From Ktedonobacterales bacterium (GTDB lineage: Bacteria > Chloroflexota > Ktedonobacteria > Ktedonobacterales > Ktedonobacteraceae): a stretch of 45,465 bases of DNA. This document shows, one piece after another, positions 18,257 through 26,436 of this stretch (the stretch's first letter is position 1; each line of letters opens with the position of its first letter). The position numbers and the translations under genes are program-made. The stretch lies in contig DAIDJF010000045.1 of assembly GCA_027451525.1 (NCBI GenBank), positions 1 through 45,465 of the forward strand, in the 5' to 3' direction. The notes below the pieces were generated by a model. That model did not search any database. It saw only the letters and a program-made list of their open reading frames with translations, and was not told the origin of the DNA.

Positions 18257-19465
18257 ATGCAGGCAAGAAGCTTCATGGATGACATGTGGACTGTGGCACG
18301 CCATTTCTATGCAACGACGATACGTGGAGAGATTAGCGACTCCAATGTACGCAACTACCTGTTATCAGCGGAACAGATTGAAGAGGTCTGGCAACAAATT
18401 GAGACGCAGATTGCCGCGCAACTAGCGCAAGGTCTTCCTCCCTGGCAAGTCTATGGGCGGCTACGTTATCCGCTCGCGTTCATCCGCGCAGCACGTACCT
18501 ATCAGGTTTTTGCGCAAGAATTATTGTCTGTCAATGTGGAACAAAGCTCACAAGCTACAGGATACCTACATCCGCTCACCTACGATCAGATAGATGCCCT
18601 TTGTCAACAGATTCAGCCTAATCTGCAACGCGCCCAAGAAGCCCTCGGCGACCCGCACTATACACCGGACGTGGCGTTGCCGCAAATCTTGGGGCCACAA
18701 ATTGAGGCTGAGGGTCAACCAGCACCATTAGCACATTTGCAGGCAATGATGACAACCACCCACAAAGTGAGAAGTTGGGCGACAGATCTCTTGACGCTGT
18801 ATGATAATGCAATTAGCGCGGCTACCACGCAGCAACCATCTGAGACTGTGACACACCGCGCAGCCCTACAGGGTCTACTTACCCAAGCCGATTCACAGTT
18901 ACGTTTTAGTAGCGACCTGATCGCTCAACTTGCTCAAGAGTCGGTTACAAATACATTACGTGCCGCCGCCGAGACAAATCTGTGGAATGCCCTGCGGAGC
19001 TTTTTCCTGCTTAATCAGGCCATTGCTTCGCCCGAAATTCTGCATTCCAGACGGACAACCGTGCCATTACAAGCACGTCAAGCCAAAAACTACGATGACC
19101 GCACCATCAAACCAGATGATCTCTGGATCGTGGCAGCACCCGCTGCGCGAAGCGAGCTACGTGGAACCGCTTTTGGACGCGCCAAGATGGAAGAGATGTG
19201 TGAGCGGATGCACCACACGCTCACGGCGCACGCACAACAATACCTCGACGAGGTTGCACTCGCCGAAGCGCGTGGAGACATCGTTCTGCTGGCGGCAATG
19301 GCAAACAGCCCATTTGAGCCACTCTATCGGGCACGTCGCCCCATCACCATTGTTGAAACCGATGTCGCCTCCGGTCAGGAGCTACACTGGAATTTTATCC
19401 AGGACAGACTCGAAGTTTCTTCGCGTTTTGGGCGTGTGAGAGATTGGCAGGAGATAGCTGAATAG
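18257..19465 (+). CDS. Hypothetical protein, predominantly helical
   Basis: 402 residues, not recognised. Predicted almost all alpha-helical: an N-terminal segment with LSAEQIEEVWQQIETQIAAQ, a central Gln/Ala-rich helical bundle, and a more ordered C-terminal third (DDLWIVAAPAARSELRGTAF, then MEEMCERMHHTLTAHAQQYL). No signal peptide, membrane span, nucleotide-binding loop or metal cluster is visible, so it is probably cytosolic. AGGAG eight bases before the ATG at 18257 fixes the start; the frame is open 12 codons further upstream without support. It is convergent with the next gene, sharing a hairpin at its stop codon. No function is proposed. Confidence 0.65.
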   Translation: MQARSFMDDMWTVARHFYATTIRGEISDSNVRNYLLSAEQIEEVWQQIETQIAAQLAQGLPPWQVYGRLRYPLAFIRAARTYQVFAQELLSVNVEQSSQATGYLHPLTYDQIDALCQQIQPNLQRAQEALGDPHYTPDVALPQILGPQIEAEGQPAPLAHLQAMMTTTHKVRSWATDLLTLYDNAISAATTQQPSETVTHRAALQGLLTQADSQLRFSSDLIAQLAQESVTNTLRAAAETNLWNALRSFFLLNQAIASPEILHSRRTTVPLQARQAKNYDDRTIKPDDLWIVAAPAARSELRGTAFGRAKMEEMCERMHHTLTAHAQQYLDEVALAEARGDIVLLAAMANSPFEPLYRARRPITIVETDVASGQELHWNFIQDRLEVSSRFGRVRDWQEIAE

Positions 19466-19473
19466 CCATCTCC
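19450..19473. terminator. Hairpin at the stop of the 18257 gene
   Basis: GGAGATAGCT at 19450-19459 pairs with AGCCATCTCC at 19464-19473, with one mismatch and a 4-base loop. It straddles the stop codon and lies between two convergent genes. There is no T-run, so it is a weak terminator candidate. Confidence 0.4.
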
Positions 19474-19478
19474 GCTCC

Positions 19479-21452
19479 TCAAACCTGTACAGAGTTGGGG
19501 CCATACAGTCCGTTTTCCATAATACCACCACCTGTTATGCCAAAAAGACGCTTTTGGAGGGCGTGAATCTCGTTGACAAAGATGCGACGCACAATCGCAA
19601 CGCTACTCGCATACGTCGCATCCATACCAAAGTAGGAGAGACTGCCCGCGCCCAGATTTTTGCCACGTGTGTAAGGAGTATCAGAACTATAATGCAGAAT
19701 CCCTAATTCGTAAGGCAAGCGCGCAATATTGATATTTTCGCCATTAGGATAGCGCAACAGGTATTGATCTTCATACACGGCATTGAGATAAGGGCCAGCC
19801 TCCATCTCGACCACCGTGTAATTGGCATGGTAGTAAAAATCCAGATATTGGCGATTTTGTAAGAACGTGCCCTTCGCGGAAACCGCGCGCTGATTATCCA
19901 ACACCGAGCCATACATCAAGTAAGGTTGCACATCCATCGCGGTAAAAGCGTTATCTAACCAGTAAATGTTCTGGCTATGCTCGTCAAACACCACGTTAGA
20001 AATCATCACATCGCCAATACTTCCATTGAGGGTCGCGGCCTTACCCAGGATGTAAATGCCACGAATCTGTTCGACATTCTCCATGATCTCGCGCAGCATA
20101 CGATAAGCCGCCATACCAAGAGGGTAGTCAATGTTCAGGATAATCGCCTGACTCTGGGCCAGCAGGTCCAGGTGTGGCATCCGGCAACGTGGATCGACAT
20201 CAGCGGGTAGGAGTTTTGATAGGTCAAAAATCTGGGCATCAATCTCCAGACCATGCCGCGCACCGATATGATAGATACCATGCGACTGCTCCTCCTGCGG
20301 GCGAATACGCGCAAACTCTCTACCTGCGGCTGTGCGCATCCACTCACGGGCCACGAAGTACAGGAAATTCTGCCAGTTACCGGGCACATCGCCGCGCTTG
20401 AGCTTGCGTCCCTCTTCCGCTAGATACTGATCCGTCCCATTCAGGGCAAACTCGCTCAGCTCTTGCTCGTGTTTCAGCAATTCACCCGCGATAATATTAA
20501 CCAGACTATGCGTATTGCTGGAAACGAAGTACACAGGACGGCCACGCAGATTTAGCTCATCCAATACATGCTCGACTGGTTTCCACCACTCATGTGTAGC
20601 ACGCACATAGCCAACATGTGATCCCCCCAACATGCGCAACCAGAAGCTCTTGCGGTGCTTGCCTATGTAAATCAGGTTATCCCACAGTTGGTCGCCCCAG
20701 ATCACCTCCAGACGCTGCCAATCATCAAAAGCAATATGTAGCCGCTCGCGCAGCACCTTGCTAATCTCGGCAAACACGGGCGAATGACGCTCCATACGTG
20801 TTTCCAGGAGTTGTAACGTGGTAGGGTCAGCATTGAGCTGATAGTACACCTTGTTCCATTCGATCTGAAACGCAACCAGCACGGGCACAATATCATCGGT
20901 ATCGCTCACACTGGCAACATAGACAGCGAGGGTCTCCTTGCCATCATAGAACCACTTACGCCGCCGTGCAGAGGCCGTGACCGCCTCCCAGGTATTAACC
21001 GGGAAATGTTGCTGTAAAAAGACCGTCTCCGACTGACCCAGCACAACAAGATTGCAGTAGAGAACTGAGGTGGGCAGACGCAAGACACTATAGATGAAGG
21101 CCGACATATCAGAATAGGGCGCACGCGCATCGGGATGAAGACTTGAGTCTATGTTGTAATGCGCCTGTACAAGAGCCTTCAGGTTGATCTCACCAGAACT
21201 ACGTAACAGCGTATTGTAGGTACGAATATAAAGTTCTACATCGCGCTTGCCAGCCTCATGGTATTTCTCACCATGCTCAAACGTTGGTGATACAGCCGTA
21301 TTTTGCGAAGGGTCCTGCTGCGTGCCAAGTAGCTCATCCTGCGGCCCATTCCGCTCAAAGCCCTTTGGTTCTGGCAATATTGATGCGTCAAGAGGGCCGC
21401 TAAGGTGCCGCTGATTATCAAATGCGTCGCGATGTTTTGCCGTATTTTCCAT
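19479..21452 (-). CDS. Large hypothetical protein, DUF6909-like, with nucleoside-phosphorylase-like C-terminal motifs
   Basis: 657 residues, cytosolic. The first 60 residues are disordered. A central region contains SDMSAFIYSVLRLPTSVLY, VVLGQS and VAFQIEWNKVYYQL, a pattern I associate from memory with the uncharacterised DUF6909 family. The C-terminal third has IRGIYILGKAATLNGSIGDV, then VVFDEHSQNIYWLDNAF, then VVEMEAGPYLNAVYE. Gly-Asp-Val before a strand and the VEMEAGP motif are hallmarks of the purine nucleoside phosphorylase/UDP superfamily, where the VEMEA glutamates bind ribose. I infer a nucleoside- or nucleotide-handling domain, not a specific activity. Basis is motif resemblance only. 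A weak GAGAG precedes the ATG; a start further in cannot be excluded. Confidence 0.6.
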   Translation of the reverse strand: MENTAKHRDAFDNQRHLSGPLDASILPEPKGFERNGPQDELLGTQQDPSQNTAVSPTFEHGEKYHEAGKRDVELYIRTYNTLLRSSGEINLKALVQAHYNIDSSLHPDARAPYSDMSAFIYSVLRLPTSVLYCNLVVLGQSETVFLQQHFPVNTWEAVTASARRRKWFYDGKETLAVYVASVSDTDDIVPVLVAFQIEWNKVYYQLNADPTTLQLLETRMERHSPVFAEISKVLRERLHIAFDDWQRLEVIWGDQLWDNLIYIGKHRKSFWLRMLGGSHVGYVRATHEWWKPVEHVLDELNLRGRPVYFVSSNTHSLVNIIAGELLKHEQELSEFALNGTDQYLAEEGRKLKRGDVPGNWQNFLYFVAREWMRTAAGREFARIRPQEEQSHGIYHIGARHGLEIDAQIFDLSKLLPADVDPRCRMPHLDLLAQSQAIILNIDYPLGMAAYRMLREIMENVEQIRGIYILGKAATLNGSIGDVMISNVVFDEHSQNIYWLDNAFTAMDVQPYLMYGSVLDNQRAVSAKGTFLQNRQYLDFYYHANYTVVEMEAGPYLNAVYEDQYLLRYPNGENINIARLPYELGILHYSSDTPYTRGKNLGAGSLSYFGMDATYASSVAIVRRIFVNEIHALQKRLFGITGGGIMENGLYGPNSVQV

Positions 21453-21795
21453 ATGGATATCTCTCTTCGCTGAGTTATCACTCTACTCTCGAAATGTTTC
21501 CAATATTATATACAGATGAGGTCTCCACGATGCAAGTTTTTTATAGACTGCTGAGAGAGCCTGTATATCACATCCAGGAGACTTTTGGTCACGCTGTTTG
21601 CCACCACAGAACACGCTTCCAGACAGTATAGAGACCACATTTTCTATTGGGTAGTGATAATTCTTTTATATTTCCTACCAAACCTCTAGCATAAAGGTTA
21701 CATAGGACATCAATATTCTTTTTTTCAAATTTTTCTCAAAATTTATAGGCCAATAATGCCACTAAAAGCTTCCATGTAACGTAAACTAATTATAG
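21453..21795. other. Gene-free interval
   Basis: About 340 AT-rich bases upstream of the 19479-21452 gene. I see no supported gene, no tRNA and no repeat. It presumably contains that gene's promoter, but no clear -35/-10 pair was found. Confidence 0.4.
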
Positions 21796-21854
21796 GAGGC
21801 GTTACCAAAGCGTTGGGTGTCCCCATGCTCGACGTTTCCCCCTGGTAACGCCTC
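21796..21854 (-). terminator. Long hairpin downstream of the TcmP-like gene
   Basis: GAGGCGTTACCA at 21796-21807 pairs perfectly over 12 bases with TGGTAACGCCTC at 21843-21854. The 35-base loop is itself partly self-complementary (GGGTGTCCC and CGTT/AACG segments). It lies 15 bases past the stop of the gene at 21869. No strong T-run follows on the minus strand, so it may be a terminator or an mRNA-stabilising structure. Confidence 0.5.
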
Positions 21855-21868
21855 TTTCCTATTATTGA

Positions 21869-23152
21869 TCAGTTCCAAAACAAGGTATCATCATTACCAG
21901 GTATACGTTCCTCATCTCCCATTTCGCGCAGAGAACCGCGTTTCCATTCACAACGAATAGCACGCCTCGCTAATAACTGCTGAATCAGCTGATCGTAGTC
22001 TTGCGTCGTAAGCGTCCCAAAATTGGCAAGCAGCAATTGTTGGCGCAGTTCGGGCCAACGGCGGATCCGTTGAGCACGCCCAAGCGTCTGGATACGCTGC
22101 TCTGTCTCTTGACATGCCGCATGAAAACGCTCACGCTGGTGGGCGGCAAACCATTCTTCGTTGAGCAGGCCACGATAACTTTGCGCATGCAGGCGACGTT
22201 GATAGAGACACACCGCATCGTTCATACAGAGCAGGCTATCCTGGCGGCGCGTAGCAAAGAGCAATGTATAGGGCAGTGTTTGCAAGAACGCCGGACGCAG
22301 CAATACCGGAAGAGTCAAAGCCTGGACAGGTAGCGTAAAATGACGCTGCATTGAGGCAACCAACAAGCTCTGAAAACTTTCAATACTCTCTGTCATCTGC
22401 TCTTCCTTCAGCGCAAGGGTCTTCCAGCGATCACTATGTAACAACGAGGTAAGTATCGCCGCCTGCGCGGGCACACGCGCAGCGGAACGCAAGTGTGCCT
22501 CAACCTGACGGTGCGGAAGCAGGAGCAGCAGTTCAGTTGGGACAGTACGCCGATAAAGCGGAGCAAGATCATCATTGCTATATAAGAGCGGCCCCAGCGG
22601 ATTGAGCAAAAAGATTGCCGGTGACTGGCCTAGTTCAGTGAGAACTGGCGTAGCCACTTCGCGCCAGCTATAAGGCAGAACACGACTGGCATCAAAAGGA
22701 GGCAACGGCAAATTTTCAAGTGCGGCGTGTTTAGGAGAGAGCTTGCGGCTACTGCCAGCAGCAAACAGCAAACCATGTAAGGTGATCGGGGGTGTACTGT
22801 GTATCAGCTCTTGTGCAAGCGAGGCCAACGGTTGAAGGACAACAGGTGTCTCCGCAACATGAGATTTCTTACGCCCCTTTGTCTGTACAACCTCTCCCTG
22901 ATTGTCGTTTTGTCCACGCGCGGAGAGAGTCGCTGCTTTCTGACTCAGGCCGATAGCATCCACCCAATAACAACGGCGAAAGATACGTGTTGTAGCTAAC
23001 GAACGGCAGTATGGTGCGGCATAGTCGGCAAGCAACCATGCACGTAAGATTGAGAGCATTGTCTGCTCTGTTATACGGCGCGTAGGAGGCTCAGAGTGCT
23101 GTAGTGCAGCCGCCGCGCGTAGATTGTCGTCAAAGTCAGCCCATAGGTCCAT
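21869..23152 (-). CDS. Hypothetical protein, possibly a diverged three-Cys-motif partner (TcmP-like)
   Basis: 427 residues, not confidently recognised. Several segments follow the order seen in TcmP proteins: a helix before RRCYWVDAIG (TcmP: YIDLFAG), PAIFLLNPLGP (TcmP: a hydrophobic strand ending DPFG), ELLLLLPHRQV, then PYTLLFATRRQDSLLCMNDA (TcmP: YLIFAT...GL-x-x-MKDAM), and a winged-helix-like tail with YDQLIQQLLARRAIRCEWKRG. The Asp of the DPFG-like motif is Asn here, so any catalysis may be lost. TcmP proteins usually pair with a DUF5131 three-Cys protein; none is nearby. The ATG has no Shine-Dalgarno. TACAAT eight bases before it suggests leaderless transcription. Confidence 0.55.
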   Translation of the reverse strand: MDLWADFDDNLRAAAALQHSEPPTRRITEQTMLSILRAWLLADYAAPYCRSLATTRIFRRCYWVDAIGLSQKAATLSARGQNDNQGEVVQTKGRKKSHVAETPVVLQPLASLAQELIHSTPPITLHGLLFAAGSSRKLSPKHAALENLPLPPFDASRVLPYSWREVATPVLTELGQSPAIFLLNPLGPLLYSNDDLAPLYRRTVPTELLLLLPHRQVEAHLRSAARVPAQAAILTSLLHSDRWKTLALKEEQMTESIESFQSLLVASMQRHFTLPVQALTLPVLLRPAFLQTLPYTLLFATRRQDSLLCMNDAVCLYQRRLHAQSYRGLLNEEWFAAHQRERFHAACQETEQRIQTLGRAQRIRRWPELRQQLLLANFGTLTTQDYDQLIQQLLARRAIRCEWKRGSLREMGDEERIPGNDDTLFWN

Positions 23153-23200
23153 CGTGGCTTATTGTATCACAGCAAGTGGCGGCTTGCTTCCAACAAGCAT

Positions 23201-24163
23201 TTAGGTTATCTCTGTCTGCTCTTCATCCACACCCACCTCGACTTGCATACGGCGTTCTTTGCGCGCCTCTCTGGACTGCCCTGTGTGCCGCTCTTGCTCA
23301 ACGTCCACCTGCACATGATCGGTCTCTCTAGACTCCTTTTTTTCCTGCGGCTGCAACTGCTGAAGTGACTGCTTCGGCAGGCGCTGATCATCAAGCGCGC
23401 AATGAATAACAAGAGCAGTAATGTTATCGGCCCCACCGCCACCTTTGGCGGCCTCTATTAATGCAGCGCAGGCTTCCGCAGGAGCGGGACGCTCACCTAA
23501 AATCTGCGCGATAGCGGTATCAGGAACCATATTACTCAAACCGTCCGAGCAGATTAATAACCGATCATCGGCATAGAGCACCATCTTTTGGACATGCGGA
23601 TACACTTCACCATCCATACCGACATAACGCGCAAGCCTGCCGCGTGCGGGATGGTTGCGCGCCTCTTCGGGTGATATTTCCTGACGACGCCGTAACAATT
23701 CCAGCACAGTATGATCTTGCGTTACCTGTGCCAACTGATTATTACGTAACAGGTAGATACGGCTATCACCCATATGCGCCAGATAGGCCGTATCTCTGTA
23801 ACACCAGATAAGAGCGACCGTTGCCCCCATACCTTGCAACCCAACACGCCCCTGGCTTTCAGTAAAGAGACGATGGCTCAGTTCTCTAATCGATTCACTT
23901 AAAATGGACACAATCCGTGATGATACAAGCTCCGCAGCTTTCAAACCACCTATTCGTTGTTCGAGGAGAGCTGGTAACGCGGTCACAACAATCTCTGCCG
24001 CGACCGCACCAGCGTTACGCCCGCCGATACCGTCCGAGACAATAAACAACAGATGTTTAGGGTCTACCAAGTATCTGTCTTCATTCTGTTTACGTATCAG
24101 ACCAACATCGCTTAAAGCGGCTGCTTGCACGGTCCAGGGACGTTCATGTTTATCGGGGGGCAT
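23201..24163 (-). CDS. PP2C-family Ser/Thr phosphatase
   Basis: 320 residues. It dephosphorylates Ser/Thr residues with two metal ions and here is the likely partner of the kinase gene just upstream. Motifs are AALSDVGLIRKQNEDRYLVD, FIVSDGIGG (metal Asp), GMGATVALIW, HMGDSRIYLLR, LLICSDGLSNMV and GGADNITALVI, covering residues 10-255. After that comes a Gln/Glu/Arg-rich tail of about 60 residues, probably disordered, with no membrane span. The ATG at 24163 has GAGGAG nine bases upstream; an in-frame TTG precedes it. Only 14 bases separate it from the kinase stop, so the two form an operon. Confidence 0.93.
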   Translation of the reverse strand: MPPDKHERPWTVQAAALSDVGLIRKQNEDRYLVDPKHLLFIVSDGIGGRNAGAVAAEIVVTALPALLEQRIGGLKAAELVSSRIVSILSESIRELSHRLFTESQGRVGLQGMGATVALIWCYRDTAYLAHMGDSRIYLLRNNQLAQVTQDHTVLELLRRRQEISPEEARNHPARGRLARYVGMDGEVYPHVQKMVLYADDRLLICSDGLSNMVPDTAIAQILGERPAPAEACAALIEAAKGGGGADNITALVIHCALDDQRLPKQSLQQLQPQEKKESRETDHVQVDVEQERHTGQSREARKERRMQVEVGVDEEQTEIT

Positions 24164-24177
24164 CAATCACACTCCTC

Positions 24178-25602
24178 TCACTTTACACGCGCCAATGCCT
24201 TTGCCAACGCATCATGAAATTCACGGGCGGTCTGAAAACGCTTGCGCATATCATCGGCAATAGCCTGATCAATCACGTCAGCCACTGGCTGAGGAATCAG
24301 TGGATCGCGCTTACGAATTGGCGTTACGTCGTTGTCCAGAATCACCGTGAGAGGATCGTGCTGACCTTTACGCGCATCGCGTGGTATCTGCCCTGTAAGA
24401 ATATTATAGCAGGTTGCTCCCATTGCCCACACATCACTGATCGGCTTGAAGCCTCGATAATCCATAACTTGCTCACGCGGCATAAAAGCAAACGTGCCGA
24501 TCACGCTTCCCGTCGCCGTCATGCCACTCAGACCTGCATTATCGAAATTTTTTGCCAAGCCCATATCAGCGACTTTTGCAATCATACTACCATTCTGGCT
24601 GCTCAGAAGAATATTTTGCGGCTTCAAATCGCGATGCACTACATGCATGTCATGGATATAGGCCAGTCCCTCAACTGCTTGTAACATCAGTGGTCCAGCA
24701 TCTCTGAGCGGGAGTTTGCCGCCACGCTTGCGCATCAAATCAAAGATAGAACCACCATCACAGTATTCGATCAGGAAGTAGAAAACACTACCAACCGCGC
24801 CCGTATCAATCAGTCGCACCACGTTGGGATGATTGAGTGATTTGGTCACGGCGATTTCGCGCAAAAAGGTGTCGCGTGCTTTCTCATCAACAGCAATTTT
24901 TGCCAACATAATTTTTAGCGCGGCTTTGCTACGATCCCGTTTATGGCGCACCAGATACACGGCACCCATGCCACCCTTGCCCAACTCTTTCTCAACATCG
25001 TAATCGGGAATTTGCAGTTCCCTATCATCTCGTGCATTGGATGAGGGCAATTGATCGCGCGCACGGTTCTCCTGTTCATCAAGAGCTTTCTGAATCAGCC
25101 CCATGAGCAGATCACCTTGACCGTCCTGTTTCCGACAGCTTTCGCAGATGTAATTTCCACGTCGCAGCGAACCAACTTCAGCAGTCACATCCTTCCCACA
25201 CTGTTGACATCGCACAGGCGCGGCTGCATCGATTTTTTCCTGGGACGAAATTTCCACTTTAACTTGAAAAACGGTGTGACCTACTTTTACAGTATCGCCA
25301 TCATGCACATCTACGGTTGGATACTGCCCTTTTGCCCCCTCTTCTGGCGTCTGCCCTTTCGGGCGCCCTCCATATTTCTGACCATTGATATATGTGCCAT
25401 GCATACTCCCCAGATCACGTACACAAACATCGGGGGGATTGATCTCCACCACGCAATGATGGCGCGAGATATAGAGATCATCTGTGAGACAAATTTGGCA
25501 GTCATCCATACGCCCGATGAAGAGCGTATCATGCTTATCAACGGGAAACGGCTCCCCTTTACGGGGTCCTTCAGTAACCGTGAGTATGACTTTTCCAGCC
25601 AT
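24178..25602 (-). CDS. FHA-zinc ribbon-Ser/Thr protein kinase
   Basis: 474 residues, no membrane span. An N-terminal FHA domain (about 25-115) keeps the phosphothreonine-binding residues: Gly30-Arg31, Ser46-Arg-His-His and Asn73 in TYINGQ. A zinc ribbon follows with Cys132, 135, 153 and 156. The Hanks kinase spans about 200-470: GKGGMGAVY loop, Lys230, HRDLKPQN (323-330), then DMG at 346-348 where DFG is usual, and MPREQ where APEQ is usual. The substitutions keep the Asp and Gly needed for catalysis. FHA plus kinase plus an adjacent PP2C is a classic reversible phospho-switch; autophosphorylated Thr could recruit FHA targets. AAGGAG lies 10 bases before the ATG. Confidence 0.93.
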   Translation of the reverse strand: MAGKVILTVTEGPRKGEPFPVDKHDTLFIGRMDDCQICLTDDLYISRHHCVVEINPPDVCVRDLGSMHGTYINGQKYGGRPKGQTPEEGAKGQYPTVDVHDGDTVKVGHTVFQVKVEISSQEKIDAAAPVRCQQCGKDVTAEVGSLRRGNYICESCRKQDGQGDLLMGLIQKALDEQENRARDQLPSSNARDDRELQIPDYDVEKELGKGGMGAVYLVRHKRDRSKAALKIMLAKIAVDEKARDTFLREIAVTKSLNHPNVVRLIDTGAVGSVFYFLIEYCDGGSIFDLMRKRGGKLPLRDAGPLMLQAVEGLAYIHDMHVVHRDLKPQNILLSSQNGSMIAKVADMGLAKNFDNAGLSGMTATGSVIGTFAFMPREQVMDYRGFKPISDVWAMGATCYNILTGQIPRDARKGQHDPLTVILDNDVTPIRKRDPLIPQPVADVIDQAIADDMRKRFQTAREFHDALAKALARVK

Positions 25603-25696
25603 AGATGATATTCTCCTTGTTACGATGGCTAATTTTGTGGTCCAGAATAGAGCCGTTCATGTCTGCGCGCGCTATATCAGAAATTGATAGAACCTG

Positions 25697-25713
25697 TTGA
25701 TAGTATACATCAA
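25697..25713. promoter_or_regulatory. Operator-like dyad upstream of the FHA-kinase/PP2C operon
   Basis: TTGATAGTATACATCAA is an almost perfect 17-base palindrome. On the minus strand it includes TATACT, which could be the -10 of the kinase operon (start 25602). No convincing -35 is visible. It could bind a dimeric regulator. Confidence 0.3.
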
Positions 25714-25765
25714 TTTTTGTTGTTTTTGCTCTATGCTATCAAAACGAATGAGCTAAAACAAAGTA

Positions 25766-26434
25766 TCAGATGGGTTTTGAGGGAAGAGACCACATTTTTA
25801 CCGCTTCGACGATCATTCGCCGCTCCTCTTGTTTAATACGCCCGTGCAGCGTTTCCTCGTTATCATCGGAACGAATAGAGACCTCGGCGCGCAGCATAAC
25901 AGGGCCAGAATCTACCTCTGGCACGACATAATGGACCGTGCTACCCGTTATGGGCAGGTGAGCATCGAGAGCCATTTGCACTACATGTAGACCGCGCAGT
26001 GCCGGTATTTCGCGTCCATCACTGGTCACATAGGTGTTGCTATTGCCATCGTCAGGGAGTAGGGCGGGATGCAGGTTGATGATACGCTGCGGAAATTGAC
26101 GCACAAAGTCAGGTGTAAAGATACGCAACCAGCCCGCCAGCACGATCAAATCTATCTGGAAGGCGGACATAAGCACGCTCAGTTTGCGCTCGGCCTCTTC
26201 ACGCTGCTTCCAGGGCAGGTAGAGGGCGGGAATTTTATGTTTGAGGGCACGCTGCAAGCCCTGCGCGTCAGCTTTATTGCTCACAACCAGGGCAATCTCA
26301 ACGCCGGAGAGACGTCCCTGCTCGCTGGCATCAATCAGAGCTTGCAGATTGCTACCACTGCCAGAGACCAGCACGGCGATACGCGTCACTCCATTCTTAC
26401 CAGCATCTTCTATAAATGAAATCTTATCTGTCAA
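25766..26434 (-). CDS. purN: Phosphoribosylglycinamide formyltransferase
   Basis: 222 residues. It transfers a formyl group from 10-formyl-THF to GAR, step 3 of purine synthesis. Signatures are VLVSGSGSNLQALID, VLAGWLRIFTPDFV, INLHPALLP (catalytic Asn and His) and VDSGPV (catalytic Asp). Between HPALLP and GLHV there are about 18 residues, including DGREIPALR, where compact PurNs have about five; this is a surface-loop insertion. The first in-frame start is TTG at 26434, two bases after the previous stop, which gives a 15-residue extension compared with typical PurN. An internal GTG at 26389 would remove it but lacks a ribosome site. It is the last gene of the purine cluster. Confidence 0.93.
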   Translation of the reverse strand: MTDKISFIEDAGKNGVTRIAVLVSGSGSNLQALIDASEQGRLSGVEIALVVSNKADAQGLQRALKHKIPALYLPWKQREEAERKLSVLMSAFQIDLIVLAGWLRIFTPDFVRQFPQRIINLHPALLPDDGNSNTYVTSDGREIPALRGLHVVQMALDAHLPITGSTVHYVVPEVDSGPVMLRAEVSIRSDDNEETLHGRIKQEERRMIVEAVKMWSLPSKPI

Positions 26435-26436
26435 AT

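Noticed and set aside
21796..21854. Integron attC-like site
   Set aside because: The hairpin ends in GAGGCGTTAC/GTAACGCCTC, but the R and L box layout and the unpaired bases of attC are missing, and no integrase is present.
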